NCBI RefSeq assembly: GCF_014257025.1
Contig: NZ_JACMSF010000002.1
Span: forward strand, 186,001 to 250,000
From: Streptomyces cupreus
GTDB lineage: Bacteria; Actinomycetota; Actinomycetes; Streptomycetales; Streptomycetaceae
DNA length: 64,000 bases
Direction: 5' to 3'
Positions 9,983-18,916 of this stretch are shown here, in pieces (the first letter of the stretch is position 1; each line of letters starts with the position of its first letter). Made by a program: the position numbers and the translations under genes. Under the pieces are notes generated by a model that saw only the letters and a program-made list of their open reading frames with translations, ran no database searches and was not told the DNA's origin.

Positions 9983-10485
9983 TCCTCTCGCGACTGGACG
10001 AAGCCCAACTGCCGGCGTGCACCGGCGAGTTGGCGGACCTGATGGTGGACACCGTGGACGCGGGCGCCTCGATCGGCTTCCTCGCGCCTTTGGACCGTGC
10101 GGTGGCGGAGGCCTGGTGGAAGTCGCGGGCGGACGGGCAGTTCGCGGTGTGGGTGGCGCGCGACGGCGAGCGGATCGTCGGCACCGTCAGTCTGGCCTTC
10201 CCCGACAAGCCCAACAGCCGCCACCGCGCCGAGCTGGTCAAGCTCATGGTGCACCGGGACGCCCGTGGGCGCGGCCTCGGCCGTACGCTCCTGACCACCG
10301 CCGAGGAGGCGGCCGCCGCCGCGGGCATCACCCTCCTCCATCTGGACACCGAGACCGACAGCCCCGCCGAGCACCTCTACCGCTCGGCCGGCTGGACCCG
10401 GGCCGGGGTGATCCCCGACTATGCCGCCGACCCCGGCGGGGTGCTGCGCGGGACGACCCTCTACTACAAACGCGTGCGCGCGTGA
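9979..10485 (+). CDS. GNAT family N-acetyltransferase
   Basis: 168-residue GCN5-related acetyltransferase. The acetyl-CoA-binding motif A is LVKLMVHRDARGRGLGRTLL (about residues 90-110), followed by the motif B region LLHLDTETDSPAEHLYRSAGW. The substrate is unknown. Coupling to the cupin regulator by a 4-base overlap suggests the regulator controls it, and cupin-XRE plus GNAT pairs are common in actinomycetes. Confidence 0.9.
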   Translation: MILSRLDEAQLPACTGELADLMVDTVDAGASIGFLAPLDRAVAEAWWKSRADGQFAVWVARDGERIVGTVSLAFPDKPNSRHRAELVKLMVHRDARGRGLGRTLLTTAEEAAAAAGITLLHLDTETDSPAEHLYRSAGWTRAGVIPDYAADPGGVLRGTTLYYKRVRA

Positions 10486-10502
10486 CTGTCAGTGGGAGCG
10501 GC

Positions 10503-10508
10503 TACGGT
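10503..10508 (+). promoter_or_regulatory. Candidate -10 box, leaderless YjbR-family gene
   Basis: TACGGT is 7 bases upstream of the ATG at 10516 and matches TANNNT. There is no ribosome-binding site between the box and the start, consistent with leaderless translation. Confidence 0.45.
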
Positions 10509-10515
10509 GCCTGCC

Positions 10516-10875
10516 ATGCAGGATGCCGAAGACGTACGCCGTACCGCCCTGTCCCTGCCGGACACCACGGAGAAGATCGCCTGGAGCATGCCCACGTTCC
10601 GGGTGGCGGGGAAGATGTTCGCGACGCTGCCCGAGGACGAGACCTCCATCGCCGTGCGCTGCCCCAAGGAGGAGCGCGACGAACTGGTGCTGGCCGAACC
10701 GGAGAAGTTCTGGATCGCCGACCACGAAGCACAGTTCGCCTGGGTTCGGGTCCGGCTCGCGGCGCTGGAGGACGAGGACGAGCTGCGGGACATCCTCGCC
10801 GACTCCTGGCGCCAGGCGGCGCCCACCCGACTCCTCGACGCCTACCCGGAGTTGGGGCTGCCGACCGCGGACTGA
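10516..10875 (+). CDS. MmcQ/YjbR family protein
   Basis: 119-residue protein of the MmcQ/YjbR family, small double-wing-fold proteins of unknown physiological role that are sometimes called DNA-binding. Family features are the opening DVRRTALSLPDTTEKIAW, KMFATLPEDETSIAVRCP, and the C-terminal LADSWRQAAPTRLLDAY. The ATG at 10516 gives the family N-terminus; the frame is open slightly further upstream. It looks monocistronic. Confidence 0.88.
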   Translation: MQDAEDVRRTALSLPDTTEKIAWSMPTFRVAGKMFATLPEDETSIAVRCPKEERDELVLAEPEKFWIADHEAQFAWVRVRLAALEDEDELRDILADSWRQAAPTRLLDAYPELGLPTAD

Positions 10876-10921
10876 AATCCCCTCGGGCGTTGTCAGTGCC
10901 GCGTGGCATGATCCGAAGGCG

Positions 10922-10965
10922 TGTGGGGGGAGCCGGGGCGGGAGGGGACCCCGGCTCCCCCCACA
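10922..10965. terminator. Perfect 17-bp stem-loop upstream of the MFS gene
   Basis: TGTGGGGGGAGCCGGGG (10922-10938) pairs perfectly with 10949-10965 around a 10-base loop. There is no T-tract after it. It could terminate the YjbR transcript or be a structured leader of the MFS mRNA, which starts 30 bases later. Confidence 0.55.
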
Positions 10966-10994
10966 TCCGGTTCACGGGGAGGGGAGCGCGGGGC

Positions 10995-12273
10995 ATGGCA
11001 AGGGGGCTGTCGAAGGCGTCGGCCGGGGTTCATCCGGTCTGGTCACGTGACTTCGCCCTGTTCTTCGTCGCCCGTGCCGTGGCCCGGCTCGGCGACACCA
11101 TGCTGCCGGTGGCCCTCGCCGCCGGACTGCTCCAGCACGGTTACGGCGCGGGCGCGGTCGGCCTCGCCATGGCCGCCACGGCCGCCGCCTTCGCCGGGTT
11201 CGTCGTCTTCGGTGGAGTGATCGCCGACCGCTTCAGCACGCGCAGGCTGATGATCGGCGCCGACGTGGTGCGCCTCGGCACTCAGGCGCTCGCCGCGGGC
11301 CTGTTCTTCTCCGGCCATGTGGTGCTGTGGGAGATCTGCGCGATCGGCTTCGTCAACGGCGTCGCGGGCGCCGTCTTCCAACCCGGCGTCGCCAGTACGA
11401 CACCCCGGCTCGCCACCGACGTCCAGGGAGCGAACGGCGCCATACGCATCGCGGAGTCCGCCGCCCAGCTCGCCGGCCCCGCGCTCGCCGGTCTCCTGGT
11501 GGGCCTCGCCTCACCGGGCGGCGTCTTCGCGGCCCACGCGGCGACCGGTGAGCGCCCTGTGCCTCCTGCTGCTCCGCCTGCCCCCGCTCACCCCCGGCAG
11601 CGCGCCGATACCGAGCACCTTCCGGGCGGACCTGGTCGAGGGCTGGCGGGAGTTCCGCGCACGCACCTGGCTCTGGGGCGTCATAGCCGTCTGGTGCCTC
11701 TACATGCTCATGGTCTGGGGCCCGAGCCTCCCCCTGGTCGCGACCGAGGTGGTCCAAGGCCACGGCCCCGGCGCCTACGGCCTGATCAACTCCGCCCTGG
11801 GCGCGGGCACGGTGATCGGCGGCCTCCTCGCCCTGCGTCTGCGCCCCCGCCGCATGCTCCACGCCGGCGCGATCAGCCTCTTCGCCTTCGTCGGCTTCCC
11901 GGCGACGGTGGGGCTCGGCCTCGACGTACCGGCGATGGCGGCGGGCGCCGCCGTGGCCGGGGCGGGCATGTCCTTCTGGAGCGTGATGTGGGCGACCACC
12001 GTCCAGACCCAGGTCCCGCCCGACGTCCTCAACCGCATCCACGCCTACGACGTGGCCGGCTCCCTCGCGATGATGCCGGTGGGCCAGGCCCTGGCGGGCC
12101 CGTCCGCGTCGGCCCTGGGCGCCGAGAACGTGCTGCTGGTCGCGGGCGTGATGAGCCTGGTCGTGGCGGCCGCGCTGCTCGCGGTACGGCCGATCCGCGC
12201 CCTGGAACGCGCCGGCACACCCACCGCCGGATCGATACCCGCCGGGGAGCCGGAGCGGGCACGCGCCGAATAA
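10995..12273 (+). pseudogene. MFS transporter interrupted by a frameshift
   Basis: Major facilitator superfamily transporter, most like 12-TM enterobactin/macrolide-type exporters, split over two frames. From the ATG at 10995, frame 1 encodes the N-terminal half (DFALFFVARAVARLGDTMLPV, the loop motif GGVIADRFSTRRL, then IRIAESAAQLAGPALAG) up to about GGVFAAHAATG. The C-terminal half continues one frame away from SALCLLLLRLPPLTPGS to the stop at 12273. The junction is near 11543-11553, where GCGACCGGTGAGC seems to lack about two bases (or more in a 3n+2 pattern) relative to a normal AAT..VSAL junction. The rest of both halves is intact, so this is either a recent inactivation or a sequencing error. 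Confidence 0.8.
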
Positions 12274-12352
12274 CCGGTGCGCGACCACGGACCCGAGTGC
12301 GGTATTGTTTCCCTGTTCGTTCGGCCAGGGGAAAGCCCAGGTCAGACGGCAT

Positions 12353-12429
<77 letters not shown>

Positions 12430-12647
12430 GCTTTGATGCAGGTCGGAAGCCGTTCTCCCGCTTACGGGAGGGCGGCTTTTCGTGTTCCCGGCGGGCGGGT
12501 GGTCGCACTGTGGTCGCGGGCCCGGTTTGGCGTTGGTTCGTGGTGGTGCAGAAGGACGGCGGGGCGGGGGAGCGGAGCCGGTCGACGGCTTCGCGCAGCC
12601 GCTGGATGTGGTCGCGTGGTGGTCGCAGTTGCTTCAGCCGGGCCTGC
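12430..12647 (-). pseudogene. Integrase 3'-end remnant
   Basis: On the minus strand this matches the last ~75 codons of the tyrosine integrase at 18919-20381, ending in the characteristic GTTGFEPATP encoded by the tRNA complement. Homology stops abruptly near 12647, so the integrase catalytic domain of island 1 has been deleted. This leaves island 1 without its own recombinase. Confidence 0.8.
12447..12480. terminator. Terminator downstream of tRNA-Pro
   Basis: Stem AAGCCG..CTCCCG (12447-12460), loop CTTA, CGGGAG..CGGCTT (12465-12478), then TTTT. It is shared with the repeat copy at 18974 and was probably imported with the element to end both the tRNA and the integrase. Confidence 0.75.
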
Positions 12648-12822
12648 TGAGTCGTGATCTCGTAACCGAGAAACCGTCCTTGCCTCGCAGTTCCCTCATC
12701 GGCGTGACGACCTCTCCGTGCCGCCCGCTGACCGGGTGACGCGGTAGTGGGAGCAGGTGACCGAGCGGCTGAGGTGTTCCAGGCGTAGATTCGAAGTGTC
12801 GGCCGCGAAGGCGGTGTCGCGC

Positions 12823-14946
12823 ATGTTCGAATTGCGAATCCGGTTGCTCGGCGGCTTCAGGGCCGATGTCGGTCGACGGGAGATCGCCGACGGGGAGTGG
12901 CGACTCAGAAAGGCGAAGAGCCTGGTCAAACTGCTGGCGCTGGCGCCGGGCCACCGTCTCCACCGGGAGCAGGTCATGGACGTGCTGTGGCCGGAGCTCA
13001 GTCCGGAGGCCGGCGACAACCAGCTGCGCAAGGTGCTGCACGAGGCGCGGCGCACCCTTGATCCGGATCCGGCGGCGACCTACCGCTACCTGGAGTCGGG
13101 TGAGCGGCTGGGGCTCTGTCGGGCGGTGACCTGGGTCGACGTCGAAGCATTCGAGGACGCGGCGCTTCAGGCGCGGCGCGCGGGGGATCCGGCGGAATAC
13201 CGGCGGGCGATCGCGCTGTACGGCGGGGACCTGCTTCCGGAGGACCGCTACGCGGAGTGGGCGATCGAACGCGCGGAGGCACTGCGGGCCGAGTACCTCG
13301 CTCTGCTGGTGGAGCTGGGCCGGTTGCTGGAGGCCCGCGTCGACTTCGACTCGGCCGCCGCGGTGCTGCGCACGGCGGTGGGGATCGACCCGCCGTATGA
13401 AGACGCGGCCGTGGCGCTGATGCGGGTGTATGCGCTGGCGGGCCGGCGGCATGAAGCGCTCGGGGAGTACCGGCGGCTGCGGGCGGCCATGGAGCGCGAG
13501 TCGGCTGCGGGCCCCGGCCCGGCCGCTGAGCGACTGCACGAGCAGATCCGGACCGGCCAGGTCTTCCAGCCGGAGCTGACCGGCGACCTGTGGGGGCAGG
13601 TGGGCGATCTGCGGATGCTCTCCGGGGACGCCGCCGGCGCGGCTGCCGCGTACACCTGCGCGCTGGACGCGGCCGGGCGCGGTCCGCGGGACCTGACCGG
13701 CGTCGCACTGCACCGCAAGGCGGCGACGGCGTACCTCCAGCAGCACGACAGCGAGGCCGCGGGGCTGCACCTGCGGGTCGCCGAGGAGTGGCGGGGAGCG
13801 GCCCACGAGGACCGGGCCGAGGCCGGGCGGGTGCGCGGAGTGCGGGCGAACTGGCTGTGGGAGGTGGGCCGTTACGCCGAGGCGCAGCAGGCGGCCGAGG
13901 CGAGCCGGCACGCCGCCGAGCGGTACGGCACGTCCGAGGACGTGGCCGCTGCCGAAGAGCAGCTGGCCATCGTCCACCACTGCCGGGGGAACTGGCGGGA
14001 AGGCCTGCACAGCGAGATCGAGCGGCTCGGGGCCGGCGCGGACAAGGACGCCACGCTGGCGCGGATCTTCGACATCCACTGCTGCATCGGGCAGTACCAC
14101 CTGTACGGCGACGGCCTCAGCGACAGCGTCGAGGAGTACGCCCGGCGCACGCTGGATCTGGCATTGTCGCGTGGCGCACGCCGGGCCGAGGCGTTCGCGT
14201 GGTGCCTGCTCGGTGAGTCGCTGCTGCTCCAGGGCCGTTGGGACGAGGCCGCGGGGTGCCTGGAGCGCAGCGCACAGATCCACGACGAACTCGGCGGCCG
14301 GTCCAGCGCGCTGCCGCGGCAGCGGCTGGCCGAGCTCGCCGCCGGCCGCGGTGACAGCGAGGCGGTGGCGGGGCAGCTGCGGCGGGGCATGGCCGCCGCG
14401 GCGATCTCCCCCTTGGCCCAGCACGCCTTCGGGCGGCTGTATGCGACGGCAGCCTTCGACGCGGTCGAGCGCGGAGAGCCCGCCGAAGCGGTAAGGGCGG
14501 CACGCTCGGCATCGGCCGCCGCCGCCAGGTACGGCGAATGCCCCAGTTGTACGGCGCTGCTCTACCCCGTGGCGGCCGAGGCGTTCGCCGCCCTGGGCGA
14601 CGCGGCCGGAGCGGCCGAGCACGCGCGGGCGGCCGAACGCGTGGCGGGCCTGTTCCGGAGCTCCGCATGGAGCGCGATGGCCGAGACCGCCTCCGGCGCA
14701 CTGGCCGAGGTGCGGGGCGAGCCCTCCGAGGCGCGGCGGCGGCACCTGGCGGCGGCAGAGCTGTACGGGCGGGCCCGGCAGCCGTACTGGGCCGCCCGGT
14801 CGAAGGTGCGGGCCGCGCTCGCCGGTCCGCGGCCGACGGGGGACCAGGGGCTCCTGGACGAGGCAGCCGCCACCTTCGAGGCGCTCGGGGCCGAGCGCCC
14901 GCTGCGCGCGGTCGCCGTCGTACCGCAGGGCTCCGGAGGAAGGTGA
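12823..14946 (+). CDS. AfsR/SARP-type regulator with BTAD and TPR-like repeats
   Basis: 708-residue regulator from the ATG at 12823. Residues 1-95 form an OmpR-like winged helix (MFELRIRLLGGFRADVG, then LLALAPGHRLHREQVMDVLW, KVLHEARRTLDP). Residues 95-245 are a bacterial transcriptional activator domain (BTAD: WVDVEAFEDAA, ALYGGDLLPEDRYAEWAIERAE, LMRVYALAGRRHEALGEYRRL). The remaining 450 residues are alanine-rich helical repeats of TPR type. There is no NB-ARC ATPase. It opens the island 1 cassette and its stop lies 5 bases before the sulfite-oxidase-like gene, so it is likely the activator of that operon. An upstream in-frame start at 12757 is possible but lacks family similarity. Confidence 0.88.
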   Translation: MFELRIRLLGGFRADVGRREIADGEWRLRKAKSLVKLLALAPGHRLHREQVMDVLWPELSPEAGDNQLRKVLHEARRTLDPDPAATYRYLESGERLGLCRAVTWVDVEAFEDAALQARRAGDPAEYRRAIALYGGDLLPEDRYAEWAIERAEALRAEYLALLVELGRLLEARVDFDSAAAVLRTAVGIDPPYEDAAVALMRVYALAGRRHEALGEYRRLRAAMERESAAGPGPAAERLHEQIRTGQVFQPELTGDLWGQVGDLRMLSGDAAGAAAAYTCALDAAGRGPRDLTGVALHRKAATAYLQQHDSEAAGLHLRVAEEWRGAAHEDRAEAGRVRGVRANWLWEVGRYAEAQQAAEASRHAAERYGTSEDVAAAEEQLAIVHHCRGNWREGLHSEIERLGAGADKDATLARIFDIHCCIGQYHLYGDGLSDSVEEYARRTLDLALSRGARRAEAFAWCLLGESLLLQGRWDEAAGCLERSAQIHDELGGRSSALPRQRLAELAAGRGDSEAVAGQLRRGMAAAAISPLAQHAFGRLYATAAFDAVERGEPAEAVRAARSASAAAARYGECPSCTALLYPVAAEAFAALGDAAGAAEHARAAERVAGLFRSSAWSAMAETASGALAEVRGEPSEARRRHLAAAELYGRARQPYWAARSKVRAALAGPRPTGDQGLLDEAAATFEALGAERPLRAVAVVPQGSGGR

Positions 14947-14951
14947 GCGAG

Positions 14952-16025
14952 ATGACTGGAGGGATCCAGCCCCGGGGGCCCGGGACCCTCGCGCCCGAGA
15001 CGGTGACGGCCGACCCGTACAACGCCCAGACGCCGGCGGCCGCGCTCGCCGAACGGACCACGCCCGTGGACGCGCTCTTCGTCCGCGATCACTTCGGCAT
15101 TCCGCGGCTGGAGCCGCGGTGGTGGCGGCTGAGCCTCGGCGGCCTGGTCGAGGCACCCTGCGCGGTCGGGTACGACGAACTGTCGGCGCTCGGGTGGCGT
15201 GAGCTCGATGTCGTACTGGAGTGTGCCGGGAACGGGCGCGGTCTGATGACTCCACGCCCGCCGGGACTGCCCTGGGGCGAGCGGGCGGTGGGCTGTGCCC
15301 GCTTCGGCGGCGTGCCGTTCCGGGCAGTCGCCGCGCGGGCCCGGCCGAACCCCCGGACGGTCGAGTTCGTGTTCACCGGCGCGGACTCCGGCGACGAGCA
15401 CGGCCGCCGGGTGGCCTTCGAACGCAGCCTGCCGCTGGAGGTCGCACTGCACCCGGACACGCTGCTCGCCACCCACATGAACGGGGTGCCGCTCGCCCCC
15501 GTCCACGGGGCCCCGGTGCGGCTGGTGGTGCCCGGCCGCTATGGGGTGGCCGATGTGAAGTGGCTGGTGGGGGCCAGGGCCGTGGCCGAACCGTTCACCG
15601 GGGTGTTCCAGACGGACGAGTACGTCTACCGCGATGCACGCGGCACCCCCGAGGGCCCGGTCTCGACCCTGCGCGTCAAGTCGCTGATCACCGCCCCGGA
15701 ACCGGACGCGGTCCTCGTCCTCGGCACCGAAGTGATCGTCCGCGGCTGGGCGTGGTCGGGCGGCGTACCCGTGCGGCTGGTCCAGATGCGGGTGGACGAC
15801 GAGGGCTGGCACCGCGCCGCACTCGGCCGGCCGAGCGGACCGTACGCGTGGACGGGCTGGTCGCTGCGCTGGACCCCGCGACGGGCCGGGCGCCACCGGT
15901 TGCTGGTCCGCGCGACCGACGCGCGTGGCGAGACGCAGCCGCTGCGGGCGCCGTGGAATGCGATGGGTTACGGCTGCAACGCGGCCCCCAGCGTGGAGGT
16001 ACTGGCCCGGCGACGGGCCGACTGA
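14952..16025 (+). CDS. Sulfite-oxidase-like molybdopterin oxidoreductase
   Basis: 357-residue member of the sulfite oxidase family. The molybdopterin-binding domain (about 40-230) carries the Mo-ligand cysteine in VVLECAGNGRG (Cys91) and YGVADVKWLVGARAV. A C-terminal Mo-co dimerisation domain (about 250-350) includes VIVRGWAWSGG and GYGCNAAPSVEV. There is no Tat signal and no heme domain, so the protein appears cytoplasmic. It would oxidise sulfite or a related sulfur oxyanion to sulfate. GGAGGAAGGTGAGCGAG precedes the ATG at 14952. Neighbours are MBL-rhodanese and rhodanese genes, fitting a sulfane-sulfur to sulfite to sulfate route. Confidence 0.9.
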   Translation: MTGGIQPRGPGTLAPETVTADPYNAQTPAAALAERTTPVDALFVRDHFGIPRLEPRWWRLSLGGLVEAPCAVGYDELSALGWRELDVVLECAGNGRGLMTPRPPGLPWGERAVGCARFGGVPFRAVAARARPNPRTVEFVFTGADSGDEHGRRVAFERSLPLEVALHPDTLLATHMNGVPLAPVHGAPVRLVVPGRYGVADVKWLVGARAVAEPFTGVFQTDEYVYRDARGTPEGPVSTLRVKSLITAPEPDAVLVLGTEVIVRGWAWSGGVPVRLVQMRVDDEGWHRAALGRPSGPYAWTGWSLRWTPRRAGRHRLLVRATDARGETQPLRAPWNAMGYGCNAAPSVEVLARRRAD

Positions 16026-16069
16026 CCTCCGGAACGCCCAGGGAACGGCGGCAGGACAGGCTGACTGAC

Positions 16070-17452
16070 ATGGACGAGTACGAGATCGGGATCGTCACCA
16101 CCGCCCCGCTGGGCGACACCAGCTACCTCCTGGTCAGCGGTGACGAGGCCGCCCTGGTCGACCCCCAGAGGGACTGCTGGGGCCTGCTGGCCGACTGCGC
16201 TGCACGCGGGGTGCGGGTCCGGTACGTGCTGGAGACGCATGTGCACAACGACTACGTCTCCGGTGCCCTGGAAGTACAGGCCGCCACCGGGGCCACCGTG
16301 GCCGGTCCGGCCCGGGCCGCGTACGCCTTCGACCACCTGCCGATGGCCGAGGACGACGAGATCGTCGTCGGCGACCTGCGGGTCCGGGCCATGGAGACGC
16401 CCGGCCATACCGCCGAGCACACCTCGTACCTGGTCTTCGGCGACGCCCAGCTGGCACCGCAGGCCGTCTTCAGCGGCGGCAGCCTGCTCGTCGGCAGCTC
16501 GGGCCGCACCGACCTGTCGGGCGAGCAACGGACCGAGAGCCTGGCCCATGCACAATTCCGGTCGCTGCGGCGGCTGGCGCTGCTGCCGGACGGCACCCTG
16601 GTGCTGCCCACGCACGGGGCCGGCAGCTCCTGCTCCGCCGGCCCCGCCTCGGCCGACCGGACGACGACGGTGGGCGCGGAGCGGCGCACCAACCCGGCCC
16701 TGGCGGTGGACGAGGAGAAGTTCGTCAGCGAGCGATTCGGTCTGCCCCCGTACCCGGCGTACTACCGGCACATGGCCTCGCTCAACCGGGCCGGTCCCAC
16801 CGTGCTCGGCGGTCCGCCGCACGGTTCTCGGCCGCTCACGCCGACGACCGTCGACCGGCTGACCAGGGGCGGGGCGCTGGTGGTCGACGCGCGCGAGCGC
16901 CGGGCGTTCGCCGCGGCGCACCTGCCCGGATCGCTCTGCGACGAGCTGGACGACAGCTTTGCCGGTCAGGTGGGCCAGGTCGTGCCCTTCGGTACACCCC
17001 TGGTACTGGTCCTCCCGGAGCCGGTCGCCGACGCGGCGGCCGAAGCGGTGATCCAGCTGCTGCGGATCGGCTACGAGCGGATCGAGGGCTACCTGGACGG
17101 CGGGATCGAACGATGGCAGGCCGAGGGCCGCCCGATCCGCTCCTTCCGCGCCGCGGACGCGCACGAACTGCTCTCGCTGCTCGTGCGCGACGCCCGGGTG
17201 CGGGTTCTCGACGTCCGCGCCCCGACCGAGCCCGGAACCATCCCTGGAGCACTGGCCATCCCGCTCGGCGAACTGCCCCGGCGGCTTGCCGAGATCCCCC
17301 GGGACCGCGACGTGTGGACGGTCTGCGGTCGCGGGCGGCGCGCGGCCGTCGCGGCCAGCCTTCTCGACCGGGCCGGCATCCCGGTCACAGCAGTGGTCAG
17401 GGGCGGGGCACGGGACCTGACGAACCCCACCACAGAAGGGAGAACAGGATGA
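16070..17452 (+). CDS. Metallo-beta-lactamase fold / double rhodanese fusion
   Basis: 460-residue fusion resembling persulfide dioxygenase-rhodanese proteins (CstB-like), which oxidise low-molecular-weight persulfides and move sulfane sulfur. Residues 1-240 are an MBL domain with THVHNDYVSG (H57, H59, D61), PGHTAEHTSY (H113) and LPTHGAG (H182). Where ETHE1-type enzymes have the iron-ligand Asp in a TGD motif, this protein reads FSGGS (Gly137). Two rhodanese domains follow, at about 260-350 and 360-455. The first has no cysteine in its loop (VLVLPEP); the second has VWTVCGRGRRA (Cys419). It is translationally coupled to the next gene by ATGA. Confidence 0.88.
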   Translation: MDEYEIGIVTTAPLGDTSYLLVSGDEAALVDPQRDCWGLLADCAARGVRVRYVLETHVHNDYVSGALEVQAATGATVAGPARAAYAFDHLPMAEDDEIVVGDLRVRAMETPGHTAEHTSYLVFGDAQLAPQAVFSGGSLLVGSSGRTDLSGEQRTESLAHAQFRSLRRLALLPDGTLVLPTHGAGSSCSAGPASADRTTTVGAERRTNPALAVDEEKFVSERFGLPPYPAYYRHMASLNRAGPTVLGGPPHGSRPLTPTTVDRLTRGGALVVDARERRAFAAAHLPGSLCDELDDSFAGQVGQVVPFGTPLVLVLPEPVADAAAEAVIQLLRIGYERIEGYLDGGIERWQAEGRPIRSFRAADAHELLSLLVRDARVRVLDVRAPTEPGTIPGALAIPLGELPRRLAEIPRDRDVWTVCGRGRRAAVAASLLDRAGIPVTAVVRGGARDLTNPTTEGRTG

Positions 17453-18300
17453 GCACCAACGGCTACGCACATCCGGAGACACTGGTCAGCACGGAGTGGC
17501 TGGCCGACCACCTGACCGACAAGACGCTGCGGATCATCGACGTGGACGAGGACACCAGCGCCTACGAGCAGAGCCACATCCCCGGCTCCGTCGGCTGGAA
17601 CTGGACGACCGACCTGCACACCGAGGTCGGCCGGGACTACGTGGACGTGGACGGCCTGGGAGAGCTGCTCGGCGCGGTCGGCACGACGGACGACACCACC
17701 GTCGTGCTCTACGGCGGCAACAACAACTGGTTCGCGGCGTACGCCTACTGGATCCTGCGGCTGCGCGGCTTCGACAAGGTGAAGCTGCTCGACGGGGGCC
17801 GCAAGAAGTGGGAGCTGGAGAACCGTCCGATGACCCAGGAGGTCAAGGACTACCCCCGCACCTCCTTCCAGGTGACCGGGCAGGAGCACCCGGAGATCCG
17901 CGCCCTGCGCGACGAGGTGCTGGCCAAGGAGGACACCGGCATCGGCCTGGTCGACGTGCGCTCGCCCGAGGAGTTCCGGGGCGAGAAGCTGGCACCCCCG
18001 CACCTCCCGCAGGAGCAGGCGCAGGTGCCGGGCCACATTCCGCACGCGGCGAACGTCCCCTGGGCGCAGGCCGCCAACGACGACGGTACCTTCAAGTCCG
18101 CGGCGCAGCTCCGCGACCTGTACGAGGGCAAGGGGCTCACCCCCGACAGCGAGGTCATCGCGTACTGCCGTATCGGCGAGCGCTCCTCGCACACCTGGTT
18201 CGCCCTGCACGAACTGCTCGGCTACCCGGACGTCAAGAACTACGACGGCTCCTGGACCGAGTACGGCTCGCTGGTTGGCGTGCCCGTGGAGGTGGGGTGA
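17449..18300 (+). CDS. Thiosulfate sulfurtransferase (tandem rhodanese)
   Basis: 283-residue tandem-domain rhodanese of thiosulfate sulfurtransferase type. The N-terminal inactive domain contains RIIDVDEDTSAYEQSHIPGS. The C-terminal catalytic domain has GLVDVRSPEEFRGE and the active-site loop YCRIGERSSHTW (Cys240); CRIGERS is typical of thiosulfate-type actinobacterial enzymes. It transfers sulfane sulfur from thiosulfate to an acceptor, releasing sulfite, which the sulfite-oxidase-like enzyme upstream could use. The ATG at 17449 overlaps the preceding stop. A strong palindromic terminator follows. Confidence 0.92.
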   Translation: MSTNGYAHPETLVSTEWLADHLTDKTLRIIDVDEDTSAYEQSHIPGSVGWNWTTDLHTEVGRDYVDVDGLGELLGAVGTTDDTTVVLYGGNNNWFAAYAYWILRLRGFDKVKLLDGGRKKWELENRPMTQEVKDYPRTSFQVTGQEHPEIRALRDEVLAKEDTGIGLVDVRSPEEFRGEKLAPPHLPQEQAQVPGHIPHAANVPWAQAANDDGTFKSAAQLRDLYEGKGLTPDSEVIAYCRIGERSSHTWFALHELLGYPDVKNYDGSWTEYGSLVGVPVEVG

Positions 18301-18326
18301 GAACCCGGCTGACGGCGACTCGATGC

Positions 18327-18358
18327 ACGGCCTGGCGGCAGATCTGCCGCCAGGCCGT
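18327..18358. terminator. Bidirectional palindromic terminator
   Basis: Perfect 32-bp palindrome: ACGGCCTGGCGGCAGA (18327-18342) followed directly by its complement (18343-18358). It lies between the convergent rhodanese and monooxygenase genes and would stop both. Confidence 0.8.
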
Positions 18359-18374
18359 TGCGCTGATCACTGGA

Positions 18375-18683
18375 TCAGATGGCGCGTACCAGTTGGTAGC
18401 CGGCGCCCTGCATATCGATGCAGAGTGCACGGCAGCTCCCGAAGTGCTCGGCGAACTCTGGCTTGTTCTTCCATGCCCCCATCGCCTCGGCATCCCGCCA
18501 GGACGCGAAGGACACGAAGTGGTCCGGGTCCTGCAGATCGCGGATCAACCGGGCCGCCTCGAAGCCGTCACTGGCCCGCTTGGTCCAGGTGAGGAACTCC
18601 GTCCAGCGGGCGATGAACTCCTCGGCCTTGCCGTCGGTCACCCGCCAGTTGCCCGAAGCCCAGTACCTGCCCTGTTCCTGCAT
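18375..18683 (-). CDS. Antibiotic biosynthesis monooxygenase (ABM) family protein
   Basis: 102-residue ABM/dimeric alpha-beta barrel protein. Features are NWRVTDGKAEEFIARWTEFL, DPDHFVSFASWRDAEAMGAW and the C-terminal MQGAGYQLVRAI. Members act as small cofactor-free monooxygenases or as stress-related proteins; the substrate is not predictable. The frame is open far upstream, but the ATG at 18683 gives the normal family length and start. It is convergent with the sulfur cassette and separated from it by the palindromic terminator. It belongs to island 1 by position. Confidence 0.85.
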   Translation of the reverse strand: MQEQGRYWASGNWRVTDGKAEEFIARWTEFLTWTKRASDGFEAARLIRDLQDPDHFVSFASWRDAEAMGAWKNKPEFAEHFGSCRALCIDMQGAGYQLVRAI

Positions 18684-18916
18684 CGTGACCACCTCGCTCC
18701 TAGTCCGTGGCCTGTCTCCCGACGCTAGGTCGCGGACGTTCCCCACGCGTTCCCCCGAACGCAGATCTCGGCCATCACCGCCGCGGACGGCACGACAGGG
18801 GTGGAGCAGCACGCGATGGTCGTCGCCCAGCGACGACAGCAGGCCTGTTGGGGCGTTGACAGGCAGACCGTGAAGGCAACGAACCGGATATGCACAGCGG
18901 TTGGCGGCACGCTGGC

